Shown here: in pieces, positions 1-7,933 of the stretch
Layout: the number at the start of each line of letters is the position of its first letter
How positions within the stretch are numbered: the first letter of the stretch is position 1
The notes under the pieces: model-generated
Database searches by the model: none
What the model was told of the DNA's origin: nothing
Seen by the model: only the letters and a program-made list of their open reading frames with translations
Translations under genes and position numbers: made by a program
NCBI RefSeq assembly: GCF_006228125.1
Contig: NZ_VDFY01000106.1
Coordinates: forward strand, 62,001 to 126,000
Direction of reading: 5' to 3'
From: Micromonospora orduensis
Lineage (GTDB): Bacteria; Actinomycetota; Actinomycetes; Mycobacteriales; Micromonosporaceae
Length of the DNA stretch: 64,000 nucleotides

Positions 1-551
1 GTTTGGACCTCGGCAGCGACAAGCTGATCGAGGTCGCGGCACTCGTCACCGATCCCAATCTCAACGTGCTGGGTGACGGGGTCGACGTGGTGATCCACGC
101 CGACGAGGCCGCGCTGGAGGCGATGCCCGAGATCGTCCAGACGATGCACGCCAAGTCAGGCCTCACCGAGGAGGTCCGCCGCTCGACGGTCACCCTGGCC
201 GAGGCCGAGGACCTGGTGCTGGAGTACGTCCGCACCTTCGTCAAGGATCCGCGTACGGCGCCGCTGTGCGGCAACTCGATCGCCACCGACCGGGGCTTCA
301 TCGCCCGGGACATGCCCCGCCTCGACGCGCACCTGCACTACCGCATGATCGACGTCTCCTCGATCAAGGAGCTGTGCCGCCGCTGGTACCCCCGCGTGTA
401 CTTCGGGCAGCCGCAGAAGGGCCTCGCGCACCGGGCGCTCGCCGACATCCGGGAGAGCATCCGGGAGCTGGAGTACTACCGGCGCACCATCTTCGTCCCG
501 CTGCCCGGCCCCGACGTCGAGACCGCCAAGGGCATCGCCGCCGAACTCTGA
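1..551 (+). CDS. orn: Oligoribonuclease, 3' part (5' end outside window)
   Basis: This is a 3'-to-5' exoribonuclease of the DEDDh family that degrades di- to penta-ribonucleotides, the last step of mRNA decay and of c-di-GMP linear product removal. The visible part runs from [16 protein letters not shown], which follows the first DEDD motif (WIDCEMTGL in the family), through the [16 protein letters not shown] motif and the C-terminal [18 protein letters not shown] motif that supplies the catalytic His and last Asp. About 10-15 N-terminal residues lie outside the window, so no start codon can be assigned. The stop is TGA at 549-551. The gene lies directly upstream of tRNA-His, an order familiar in actinomycetes. 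Assignment is firm. Confidence 0.95.
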   Translation, partial: LDLGSDKLIEVAALVTDPNLNVLGDGVDVVIHADEAALEAMPEIVQTMHAKSGLTEEVRRSTVTLAEAEDLVLEYVRTFVKDPRTAPLCGNSIATDRGFIARDMPRLDAHLHYRMIDVSSIKELCRRWYPRVYFGQPQKGLAHRALADIRESIRELEYYRRTIFVPLPGPDVETAKGIAAEL

Positions 552-655
552 CCCCTCGGACGCCGAGCCGGGAACCCGCTGGACGTGCCCGGCCGCGGTG
601 TGGCTATTATTGGTCCGCACCCCGCCCGGGGCGAACGACCGGGCGACGGCGGCAT

Positions 656-732
656 GGTGGCTGTAGCTCAGTTGGCAGAGCACCGGGTTGTGGTCCCGGT
701 TGTCGTGGGTTCAATTCCCATCAGTCACCCCA
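656..732 (+). tRNA. tRNA-His(GTG)
   Basis: The acceptor arm GTGGCTG (657-663) pairs with CAGTCAC (722-728). G-1 at 656 faces C73 at 729, the hallmark of tRNA-His, and CCA is encoded at 730-732. The anticodon stem CCGGG/CCCGG (683-687/695-699) holds GTG at 690-692. A possible -10 box TATTAT lies at 605-610. Confidence 0.96.
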
Positions 733-735
733 ACG

Positions 736-765
736 GAAAGCCCCCTCCATTCGGAGGGGGCTTTC
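736..765. terminator. Terminator shared by tRNA-His and the convergent L,D-transpeptidase gene
   Basis: A perfect 13-bp stem (736-748 with 753-765) has a 4-nt loop and A/T-rich outer ends. It sits between the tRNA 3' end and the stop codon of the minus-strand gene at 780, so it can serve both strands. Confidence 0.85.
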
Positions 766-779
766 GTCGTTCCGGTCGC

Positions 780-2066
780 TCAGGCGGTCGGCGTGGGGGT
801 GGGCGTGAGCGCCCCGTCCGGCGTCGGCGAGGTGTCCGGGTCGGCCGGCGGCTCGTACGGCAGGGCGCTGCCCTTGACGTACTCGTCCCAGCTCATGTTC
901 CAGTCGGTCCAGCCGTTGCCGTTCTGGAGCTTGCGCTCGGTGCCCTTGACCGTGATCGGGTCACCGATCTGGGTGTTCTTGAACAGCCAGTCGCCGTTGG
1001 CCATCGACACGTTCACGCAGCCGTGCGAGACGTTCACGCTGCCCTGCTGGCCCTCGGACCAGGGCGCCGCGTGGATGAACTCGCCGCCCCAGGTGAGGCG
1101 TTGCGCGAAGTCAATCTTGGTGCGGTAGCCGTCCTCCGGGCCCAGCTCCTCGAACGTGTCGAAGACCGTCTTGCGCAGCTTCTCGATCACGACCATGGTC
1201 CCGCTCGACGACGGTGTGCTCTTCTTGCCGAGGCTGACCGGGATCGTCTTGATCACGGCGCCGTTGCGGGTCACCGTCATCCGCTTGGTCTTGTTGTCCA
1301 CAGTCATGACGACCGCGGCGCCGATCTTGATGTCCACGGAGAGGTCGGCGCGGCCGTACCAGCCCGCACCCATCGGCAGACCGCCGGCCTGCACCCGGTA
1401 CGAGACCTTGCTACCGGTCTTCCAGAACTCCTTCGGCCGGTACCGGACCTCGGTGGGGCTGACCCAGTGCCAGATGCCCTCCTGGGCCGGCGTGGAGGTC
1501 ACAGTCATCCGGCGCTGCACGTCGTCGCGGTAGTCCTCCGGGATGGCCCGGTCGAACTTCACGATCAGCGGCATTCCGACGCCGACGACCTGGTTGTCGC
1601 CGAGGAAGCTGCTCACCCGGATCTGCTTGCCGGGCTTGGCCATGGTGGTGAAGGTGCTGGTCGCGGTGGCGGGGCGCCCGTCGTCTCCGGTGGCGGTCAC
1701 GATGGCGGTGTAGCTGGTGCCGTACTCCAGCGCGCCGGCCGGGAGCCAGGTCTTGCCGTCCGCGGCGAGCTTGCCCTCGACGGCCTTGCCGGCCGCGTCC
1801 TTGAGTTCGACTGTCGTCTCCTCGGCGTCCTTCGTGGTGAAGGTGATGCCGGTGGACGCCGGTACGTCCTTGGCGTCGGCCGCCGGTTCGCTGATGGTCG
1901 CCGCGGCCTTGGGGGCCGGGCTCTCGCCGCCGCCCTGCCACGAGGACGGCTTGCCGCCGCCGTCGGTGCAGGCGGAGGTCAAGGCCAGCGCCACGGCGAG
2001 CAGCCCCGCCGCGAGCACGCGGCGTCGCCCCCGGGGCCGGATCAGCTGGTCCTGGCTAGCTCGCAT
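780..2066 (-). CDS. L,D-transpeptidase lipoprotein (YkuD domain), copy 1
   Basis: This enzyme forms 3-3 cross-links between peptidoglycan stem peptides on the outer face of the membrane. The 428-residue product starts MRASQDQL at 2066, behind GAGGAC in the leader. It has a lipoprotein signal ending in lipobox LTSAC, a Ser/Gly/Pro-rich linker, immunoglobulin-like domains (about residues 55-245) and a C-terminal YkuD domain with the catalytic motif SHGCVNVS (Cys350). Its Pro/Thr-rich tail resembles actinobacterial Ldt proteins. The longer frame upstream of 2066 lacks a plausible signal sequence start. Copy 2 lies immediately upstream on the same strand, separated by a terminator. Confidence 0.93.
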   Translation of the reverse strand: MRASQDQLIRPRGRRRVLAAGLLAVALALTSACTDGGGKPSSWQGGGESPAPKAAATISEPAADAKDVPASTGITFTTKDAEETTVELKDAAGKAVEGKLAADGKTWLPAGALEYGTSYTAIVTATGDDGRPATATSTFTTMAKPGKQIRVSSFLGDNQVVGVGMPLIVKFDRAIPEDYRDDVQRRMTVTSTPAQEGIWHWVSPTEVRYRPKEFWKTGSKVSYRVQAGGLPMGAGWYGRADLSVDIKIGAAVVMTVDNKTKRMTVTRNGAVIKTIPVSLGKKSTPSSSGTMVVIEKLRKTVFDTFEELGPEDGYRTKIDFAQRLTWGGEFIHAAPWSEGQQGSVNVSHGCVNVSMANGDWLFKNTQIGDPITVKGTERKLQNGNGWTDWNMSWDEYVKGSALPYEPPADPDTSPTPDGALTPTPTPTA

Positions 2067-2270
2067 GATGTCCTCACAGTCGTGGTCCCTGACCCATCGT
2101 CTCTTAAAGACGCGCCGGAACCGGCCCCGGTTGCCGAGGGTGAACCGGAACACGCCGACCATGATGCCGGAACTTTGCTACTATCCGGCGTTTCGTGATT
2201 CGGGCTCGTCTTCATGCCAGGTCTGAGGGGTCGCCGCCGCCGTCGTCGCGTCGCGGGCAGTGCAAGGGTA

Positions 2271-2304
2271 CGCGCCGGCCCGTGCCGTCGGCAGGGCCGG
2301 CGCG
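2271..2304 (-). terminator. Terminator-like hairpin after L,D-transpeptidase copy 2
   Basis: An 11-bp perfect GC stem CGCGCCGGCCC (2271-2281) pairs with 2294-2304 around a 12-nt loop, 16 bp beyond the stop of the minus-strand gene at 2320. The remainder of 2067-2270 is the leader of copy 1, in which I see no clear -10/-35 pair. Confidence 0.65.
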
Positions 2305-2319
2305 TAGAGACCGGACAAC

Positions 2320-3588
2320 TCAGAGCGCCGGGCCGGACCCGCCCTTGGGCACCGGCAGCGCGCTGCCCTTGATGAACTCCGACCAGCTCAGACTCCACGC
2401 CGTCCAGCCGTTGCCGGCGGCGATCCTGCGCTCGGTGCCCTTGATCGTGATCGGGTCACCGATCCGCGTCTTGTCGAACAGCCACTTGGCGTTCACCATC
2501 GACACGTTCACGCAGCCGTGCGAGACGTTCTGCCGCCCCTGCACGTGCTCGGACCAGGGCGCGGCGTGGATGTACTCGCCGCCCCAGGTGAGCCGCTGGG
2601 CGAACTGGATGTCGGTGACGTAGCGGTTGGCCGGGTCCGGATCGTCGCGGGTGTCGAAGACCGTGGCCTCCTTCTTCTCCATCACGACCATCGTGCCGCT
2701 CGACGACGGGGTGCTCTTCTTGCCCAGGCTCACCGGGATGGTGCGGATCAACGCGCCGTTCTCGTACACCGCCATCTTCTTGTTGGCGTTGTCGACCTTC
2801 ATCTCGAACGACCGGCCGATCTTGGCCGTGGCCTTGCGGTCGATGTCGCCGTACTTGCCGTTGCTCAGCGGCATGCCGCCCAGCGCGATCCGCACAGTGA
2901 TGGTGGTGCCGGGCTTCCAGTACTCCGGTGCCCGGTAGTAAGCCTGCGTGCCGTTGCTGACCCAGTGCCAGGCGCCCGGCTGCGGCGGGTCGGTCTTGAC
3001 GAACATCCGCTTCTGCACCGCCGCGCGGTCCTTCTTCGGGATGCCCGGGTGGAACTCGGTGACCACCGGCATGGCCACCCCGTAGCTCTTGTCGTCGAAC
3101 AGGTACAGGCCGGACCCGATTGTCGACTTCGGCTTGGCCATCGTGGTGAAGCTGCTGGTGCCCTGGCTGCTCGTGCCGTCGGGCGTGCTCGCCGTCACCG
3201 TGGCCGTGTACCGCGTGCCGTACTTCAGGGGAGTGGACGGCACCCACGAGGAGCCGTCGGCGCGGAGCTTGCCCTCCACCGCGCCCCCACCGTCGGCCGT
3301 CAGGGTGACCGCCGAGACCTTCGCGCCGTCCGGGAGCTTGGCGCTGATCTCCGTACTCGCGGGCCTGTTCTTCGCGCCGTCCGCCGGGCTCAGCGTGAGC
3401 GCCGGCCCGCTCGGCGTCGCCGGAGCCGAGGGCGCGGCCGAGCCGGACTCGGCGCCCACGCTCGCCTCGGACGACGTCCCGCCCACGAATTCCGGCTTCT
3501 TCTGCTCGTCGCCGCACCCGGTCAGTGCCAGCGACGCCGCCAGGGTCAGAGCGCCCACCACCGCCCCGGCTCGCGTGAACCGTGCCAT
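2320..3588 (-). CDS. L,D-transpeptidase lipoprotein (YkuD domain), copy 2
   Basis: This is a paralogue of the neighbouring gene with the same layout. It has a signal peptide with lipobox LTGCG, a low-complexity linker, two immunoglobulin-like domains and a YkuD domain with catalytic motif SHGCVNVS (Cys359 of 422). Start MARFTRAG at 3588 was chosen because the leader there has GAGGTGG and the signal peptide begins properly; the upstream in-frame codon adds 11 residues of no obvious value. The two copies match closely in the YkuD part (the motif HAAPWSE is shared) but differ in the N-terminal linker, which points to an old tandem duplication. Confidence 0.93.
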   Translation of the reverse strand: MARFTRAGAVVGALTLAASLALTGCGDEQKKPEFVGGTSSEASVGAESGSAAPSAPATPSGPALTLSPADGAKNRPASTEISAKLPDGAKVSAVTLTADGGGAVEGKLRADGSSWVPSTPLKYGTRYTATVTASTPDGTSSQGTSSFTTMAKPKSTIGSGLYLFDDKSYGVAMPVVTEFHPGIPKKDRAAVQKRMFVKTDPPQPGAWHWVSNGTQAYYRAPEYWKPGTTITVRIALGGMPLSNGKYGDIDRKATAKIGRSFEMKVDNANKKMAVYENGALIRTIPVSLGKKSTPSSSGTMVVMEKKEATVFDTRDDPDPANRYVTDIQFAQRLTWGGEYIHAAPWSEHVQGRQNVSHGCVNVSMVNAKWLFDKTRIGDPITIKGTERRIAAGNGWTAWSLSWSEFIKGSALPVPKGGSGPAL

Positions 3589-3728
3589 CCCCACCTCTGT
3601 TCTCGCGTACCTGGCGGACATCGTGCCGTATCAGCGCCGCCACCCACGCCCCGGAGTTCCGTACGCTGGTGCCTTTGTAGCCATATGCCCGGTAAGCTCG
3701 ACCGAAGGGGGGAGCCGGGCAACCGGAT

Positions 3729-3757
3729 TGGAGCCCGGCTCGACCGGGTGCTAATCT
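3729..3757 (+). promoter_or_regulatory. Sigma-70-type promoter of tRNA-Lys copy 1
   Basis: TTGGAG (3729-3734) and TAATCT (3752-3757) are separated by 17 bp, and the mature tRNA starts 20 nt further on. In the second tRNA-Lys copy the equivalent -10 reads TAACGT and no good -35 is visible, so copy 2 may be weaker. Confidence 0.65.
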
Positions 3758-3776
3758 TCTCTCCGTTGCCGATCGA

Positions 3777-3852
3777 GCGCCGCTAGCTCAACTGGCAGAG
3801 CAGCGGACTCTTAATCCGCGGGTTCGGGGTTCGAGTCCCTGGCGGCGCACCA
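3777..3852 (+). tRNA. tRNA-Lys(CTT), copy 1
   Basis: Acceptor GCGCCGC (3777-3783) pairs with GCGGCGC (3842-3848), followed by A73 and encoded CCA. The anticodon stem GCGGA/TCCGC (3803-3807/3815-3819) holds CTT at 3810-3812. The gene is identical to 10353-10428. Confidence 0.97.
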
Positions 3853-3858
3853 ACGAGC

Positions 3859-3902
3859 AAGGCCCTGACCTGGTGTTTAACACCGGATCGGGGCCTTTTT
3901 CG
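3859..3902 (+). terminator. Rho-independent terminator of tRNA-Lys copy 1
   Basis: The arms AAGGCCCTGACCTGGTG and CACCGGATCGGGGCCTT form a slightly imperfect 17-bp hairpin with a TTTAA loop and end in a T run at 3896-3900. Confidence 0.85.
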
Positions 3903-3981
3903 TGTCTGGTGGTGGTGGATGGTCGCTCGGTGGGTGCTCGGGAGCCGTTGGACCCGACCATCGTGTTCATGGACGCATGGG

Positions 3982-4512
3982 TCAGGGTCCCGGCTGTCTC
4001 TCCTGTCGTAGGCGATCGAGGTACCTGTTGGCGTGGCGTCGGTTGGTGAGAGTGATCAGCTGGACGTGTGACCCGTGATCACGCAGCAGGCTGCGGACGC
4101 GGGGTCGCATGGTGTGCCGGTAACCGAGGATGTAGCGAAGGAAGTTTCAGGTGATCCGGTCGTAGACGCCGTCGGCCCGGTGTTGGCCGCCGCGGTAGCG
4201 CCACCGTCGTTGGACGGTGCCCCACAGGCATGCGGCGGCGGGTAAATCGAGGAAGATCACGGTATCGGCGGCGGCGAGCCGGATGGGCAGGCTGCTGGCG
4301 TAGTTGCCCTCGATGATCCACCGCTCGCCGCTGACAAGCCTCTCCTGTTTGGCGGCGAACTCGTCCCTGGGGAGCGGCGTCCAGTGCTCGTCGTAGTAGA
4401 TCGCGTCGAGGTGGACCAGCGGTACGTCGAGGATCCGAGCGAGCTCCCTGGCAACTGTGGATTTGCCGCTGCCGCCGCAGCCGATGATGGCGATCCGATC
4501 CACGTCTTCCAC
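3982..4512 (-). pseudogene. P-loop adenylate-kinase-like (topology modulation type) gene broken by an in-frame TGA
   Basis: The frame encodes a small nucleoside-kinase-like ATPase with Walker A GCGGSGKST near the N-terminus, HLDAIYYD, and the family motif WIIEGNYASSLPIRL. Reading stops at TGA 4147-4149 directly after GVYDRIT, where relatives have Trp (TGG). Beyond it the same frame stays open for 54 codons (NFLRYILGYRHTMRPRVRSL onwards) to a natural stop at 3982-3984, and these residues match the expected C-terminus. A single G-to-A change explains the break. The start is uncertain: GTG at 4512 or 4503 are best, and an ATG at 4653 would add an unrelated leader. The gene is divergent from the HTH-TPR gene at 4735; the 222 bp between them show nothing else I can name. 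Confidence 0.8.
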
Positions 4513-4734
4513 GGTAGGGCCGAGGAGGCGTACTCCGGCGGAAGGAGAGTCAGCGGCGCTCGGATCCTGTGCTTCATCACATGGGGACATGGTGAGTGCC
4601 CATCGTGGTGTTCCGGATGCCGCCGCATGGGTCAACTCTGAGGTGAGCGCCATCGACTCGACGTGTCGCTGACTTGATGTGACCGCACGGATGCGCTGTG
4701 CTTGCAACTGGTCGTCGTTCGATCGGGGTGATTC

Positions 4735-6082
4735 GTGGCTGCACAGGTGGATCCTGAGTGGTGGAGTTCGGGGCTTTGGAACGGTCGACCGATCAGTGAG
4801 TTTCTGCGGCGGCGCGACATCACCGCGGTCTTCCACTTCCTCCACGCCAGGGGCGTGTCATACGGCCGGATTGCGGCTCTTGTTGGCGTCTCGCCCAACC
4901 GCGCTGCTGAAATCGCCAAGGGCGTCCGCCAGGTCACGGCCTACGAGGTTCTGGAACGGATCGCAGCCGGTCTGAACATTCCGCGTCCGGCTTTGGGACT
5001 CGGGCGCGACGAGGACGTCGTTGTGCCTCGCGACCCCGACCGGCTGGCCGTTGAGGGTGGAGCGGACCGATCGCCGGCCGGTGCCGCCGCCGGCGTCGAG
5101 GTCAGCAATCTGGTCAGACTCCGACTGGGACTGGACGAGGCTCTGGCGGCGGCGAGTGTCGCTCCTCGGCAACTTGAGCTGATTGAACAAGCTGCGGGCG
5201 AGCATATGAGGGTTTACCCTTCGGCTTCGCCGCAGACCATGCTGTCGCTGCTGGCCGCCGACTGCCGAGAGGTCCAGGCGCTTTCGCTTCGGCGGCAGCC
5301 GGCGGCAGTCCAGTCCCGGCTGTCCGGGGTGGCGGCGTTGCTGGCGACGATGTGCGCTGATGAGGCTCGGAGACGTGTCCGAGGCTCGACGGTGGTACGG
5401 CACGGCGATCCACGCGGCGGATGACAGCGGGCAAGCCCGAATGAAGGTGCTGGTGCGGGCCCAAGCGGCGATGCTGCCGTACTACTTCGGGGATCCAACC
5501 CAAACGGTCGCCCTGGCAGATGCGGCTCTGGCGGTGACGTCGAACGCATCGTCGCCGGGTGCCCTGGCAGCGGCGGGCCGGGCGCGTGCTCTGGCCCGGA
5601 TCGGCGCCATCGAGCAGGCGCGGTCGGCCATCGGTCAGGCACGGCGGCTGTTCGATCAGGCTGGCGACGAGGACACCGACGTGGCGTTCAGGTTTCCGGC
5701 GAAGCGGCTGCTGTTCTACCTCTCCGGGGCATACACCTGGCTCGGTGACACGGTGGAGGCGTACCGGGTCCAGGACGAGGCATTGCGGCTCTACGGCGCG
5801 GCTCCGGCCGTACCGATCGACGTGACGCTCATCGCCCTGGACCGGTCGATGTGCCTCGCGCAGGACCGGCGGGCGACCGAAGCGGCGCTGACCGCGCGTG
5901 ATGCCGTCGCGGACCTGCCCGAGACGCAGCGTACGGAGATCATCCTGACCAGGGCCACCGACGTGGCCACGGCGATCCCCGAGAAAAGCGGGTGCGGCGA
6001 GGTCGCCAGCTTGACGGATTACCTACGGACGTGCCGCGAGCGCGCCCGTAGTCTTGGGACCACAGCCGCACTCGGTCCCTAG
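4735..6082 (+). pseudogene. HTH (XRE-like) plus TPR regulator, split by a frameshift near 5365
   Basis: The first part (4735-about 5367, GTG start) has a helix-turn-helix around ISEFLRRRDITAVFHFLH and SYGRIAALVGVSPNRAAEIA, then a linker and the start of a helical repeat region ending LLATMCADEA. The second part (from about 5363, stop 6080-6082) continues in the +1 frame with RLGDVSEARRWYGTAIHAAD and typical TPR helices through to the end. Joined, the product is about 445 residues, normal for actinobacterial HTH-TPR regulators. A +1 shift (one base gained or two lost) at GATGAGGCTCGG explains the split. The ATG at 5360 is overlapped, not preceded, by a stop, so simple coupling of two genes is unlikely. 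It could be a true pseudogene, a sequencing error or, less likely, recoding. The phosphotransferase gene follows 7 bp later. Confidence 0.75.
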
Positions 6083-6089
6083 GAGCCCC

Positions 6090-6974
6090 ATGTTCGTCGA
6101 GGCGCGCACCCGGCCGGTGCTCGCCGAGGTGTGTCGTCTCCTCGGCTACAGCGACTCGAACGCGATCCTGCTGCGGCACCACACCAACGCCGTCTACGCA
6201 GTCGATGACGTGGTCGTCAAGATCGCCCCGGGCGATCATGACCTGGAACGGGTGCGCGGGATGGTGGCCGTGGTCGACTGGCTGGTGGCCCGAGGGTTCC
6301 CCACGGTGGGCCTTCACCCGGGCCTGTCCCAGCCGATGCGGGTGGGCGGGTACGCCGTTACGGTCTGGCAGCGTCTGGACCCGGCACAAGACGACCCCAT
6401 CACCGTCTCCGAGCTCGGAAGCCTTCTCCGGGACCTGCACGCCTTGCCCGCTCCGCCGGTGCCGCTGCCTTCACTGCGACCGATCCATGGCATAGAGCGG
6501 GCCGTCACCCGTTCGGAGATCCTGAACGGCAAGGAACAGGATCTGCTGATGGGCCGGCTCGAGGCGCTGGCCGCCGGCTGGGATGCGATGCGGTTTCCGC
6601 GCGGCACGAGCATGATCCAGTCAGATCCGCAGATCCGCAACGCCCTGCGGCGGTTCGACGGCACGCCCGTACTGGCCGACTGGGACGGCGCCGCCCTCGG
6701 GCCCCGGGAGTGGGACATCGCAACGGTCGCTGTCCACTGCCGCCGGTTCGACCCGCCCGGTCCCGATGCCTTCGCCGGCTTCACCGCCGCCTACGGCTGG
6801 GATGCCACATCCTGGCCGAGGTTCGAAGAACTGTGCCAGCTCCGTGAGCTGCAGATGATCGCCACCAACGCTCGCAAGTCCCGGCCCGGAACCGAGGCCG
6901 CCGACGAGGTGCGCCACCGGATCGCTGGCCTCGTCGACGATGCGGCGGAACTCCGCCGCTGGCACATCCTCTGA
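6090..6974 (+). CDS. APH-family phosphotransferase-like protein with altered catalytic loop
   Basis: The 294-residue protein has the aminoglycoside/homoserine-kinase-like fold: an ATP-lobe lysine in VVVKIA (Lys44), an HTNAVYAVDD N-lobe, the loop QSDPQIRN (177-184) and the metal-binding LADWDGAALGPREWD (Asp197). In active relatives the loop reads HGDxHxxN. Here His is replaced by Gln and Gly by Ser, while Asp179 and Asn184 remain. It may phosphorylate a small molecule poorly or have another role. Start ATG 6090 sits behind AGGAG at 6081-6085, 7 bp after the broken regulator, so the two were an operon. Confidence 0.8.
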   Translation: MFVEARTRPVLAEVCRLLGYSDSNAILLRHHTNAVYAVDDVVVKIAPGDHDLERVRGMVAVVDWLVARGFPTVGLHPGLSQPMRVGGYAVTVWQRLDPAQDDPITVSELGSLLRDLHALPAPPVPLPSLRPIHGIERAVTRSEILNGKEQDLLMGRLEALAAGWDAMRFPRGTSMIQSDPQIRNALRRFDGTPVLADWDGAALGPREWDIATVAVHCRRFDPPGPDAFAGFTAAYGWDATSWPRFEELCQLRELQMIATNARKSRPGTEAADEVRHRIAGLVDDAAELRRWHIL

Positions 6975-7023
6975 ACCGAGTCTCGTGAGGCGGGCACCGC
7001 CCTGTCCTCTCCGCATTGGCCAA

Positions 7024-7056
7024 GGTGGGACACGGTGAGGCCCACCGTGCCCCACC
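7024..7056. terminator. Terminator-like hairpin after the phosphotransferase
   Basis: GGTGGGACACGGTG (7024-7037) pairs with 7043-7056 with one mismatch and a 5-nt loop, 50 bp after the stop at 6974. There is no T run, as is common in high-GC actinomycetes. No gene was recognised in 6975-7421 (447 bp); it contains only this hairpin and the perfect one at 7351. Confidence 0.55.
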
Positions 7057-7350
7057 ACGCTGGGTCTGTCTCTGGCCAGTGCCGCCAGCGATTGTGGACG
7101 TCAGGAACACGTCGGCGGAACGGTCCAGGACCATCCTGACCCCCATGGCGCGCCGACGGGCCAGCGGCAATGTCATGCCAGGGAGACCCAGATGGATGTG
7201 CCGATCGGCGACAGGTCGGAATGCGACCCGACGCATCGGCAAGTGCTCGCGCCGGGCACTCCGTCGACCGCACGGGTGACTCGCCGTTCGCGTACCGCCA
7301 GCAGGGCTGCGTGGGCGGGTGACCGGCGGTCTGCTCCCAGCCGCTGGCCG

Positions 7351-7392
7351 TGTGCGGTGGGCTTGCCGGTATGCCGGCAAGCCCACCGCACA
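7351..7392. repeat. Perfect 19-bp inverted repeat with TATG loop
   Basis: TGTGCGGTGGGCTTGCCGG (7351-7369), loop TATG, then its exact reverse complement (7374-7392). The flanks continue as an imperfect repeat (CGCTGGC on the left, GCCAGCG on the right). It ends 29 bp before the start of the small gene at 7422. It could be a terminator protecting the small operon from read-through, an RNA structure, or a remnant of a small mobile element. Confidence 0.8.
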
Positions 7393-7421
7393 GACGCGCC
7401 AGCGCCGACCGCGAGTCGGCC

Positions 7422-7586
7422 ATGACGGTGTACGTGTCGCGTTACGCGGCGACCGGCGAGCTGACGACAGACCGCGCAGCCGCGGCTGCGGCATCGGCGC
7501 GGCGGGGCTCGACCGATCCGCCACTGCTGACACACGTCTGGCGGATCGTGTTCGAGCGGCAGGCGCGGGAGAGCGACCGCCGATGA
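7422..7586 (+). CDS. Small conserved-type protein, 54 residues, function unknown
   Basis: The frame starts ATG 7422 (MTVYVSRYAATGELTTD) and ends at TGA 7584-7586, overlapping the next gene by ATGA. It ends in a basic segment VWRIVFERQARESDRR and has no membrane segment or signal. The coupling to a clearly coding neighbour and the codon use support its being real. I do not recognise a domain. Confidence 0.55.
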   Translation: MTVYVSRYAATGELTTDRAAAAAASARRGSTDPPLLTHVWRIVFERQARESDRR

Positions 7587-7885
7587 ACGGCGACGGAGTG
7601 TCTGCCGCTGAGGTCGACCCGAAACTGCCGTCGGAGCATGTGCCGCTTCGTCCGCTCTGGCTGTGCCGGGCCTGCGGGCAGCCCTGGCCCTGTGGACGGG
7701 CCAAGCTCGCCCTGTTGACCAGCTACCAGGGCAACCGGGTCAACCTGTTGCTCTACCTGTCCGGCTGTCTGCACGAGGCCATCGACGACCTGCACCGACT
7801 CAACCCGAGCACCACCGGCGACGTCAGGAACCTGTTCGACCGCTTCCTCGGCTGGCCGGCCCGGCACCGAAGCCGCCGCCGCTGA
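7583..7885 (+). CDS. Small Cys-containing conserved protein, 100 residues
   Basis: Start ATG 7583 overlaps the preceding stop (ATGA). The product begins MNGDGVSAAEVDPKLPSEH and contains PLWLCRACGQPWPCG, a three-Cys motif, then a helical stretch LLLYLSGCLHEAIDDLHRLN and a basic tail. Similar short proteins are frequent next to XRE-type regulators in Streptomyces and Micromonospora and are sometimes labelled flavin reductase without support. The role is unknown. The Cys-x2-Cys-x5-Cys spacing could bind a metal, but that is inference. Confidence 0.65.
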   Translation: MNGDGVSAAEVDPKLPSEHVPLRPLWLCRACGQPWPCGRAKLALLTSYQGNRVNLLLYLSGCLHEAIDDLHRLNPSTTGDVRNLFDRFLGWPARHRSRRR

Positions 7886-7933
7886 CGGTACTCCGACGAG
7901 CGACCGGTCTCCGACAGAGCACGGGGATCGGGG

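Larger units (their letters stand above)
3749..3953 (+). repeat. Direct repeat DR1 carrying tRNA-Lys, left side
   Basis: The tRNA gene, the sequence just upstream (from GTGCTAA) and about 100 bp downstream (terminator and the block ending GCTCGGGAGCCGTTGGAC) recur at 10326-10528. The tRNA part is identical and the flanks are diverged but clearly alignable. This reads as an old direct duplication of the whole transcription unit. Confidence 0.85.

Noticed and set aside
3788..3970. Minus-strand frame over tRNA-Lys copy 1
   Set aside because: It is antisense to a tRNA and its terminator; a similar frame appears at copy 2 only because the DNA is repeated.
5360..6082. Separate TPR gene starting at ATG 5360
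   Set aside because: The codons before ATG belong to the same protein family in the other frame, there is no stop just before it, and the upstream frame runs past it.
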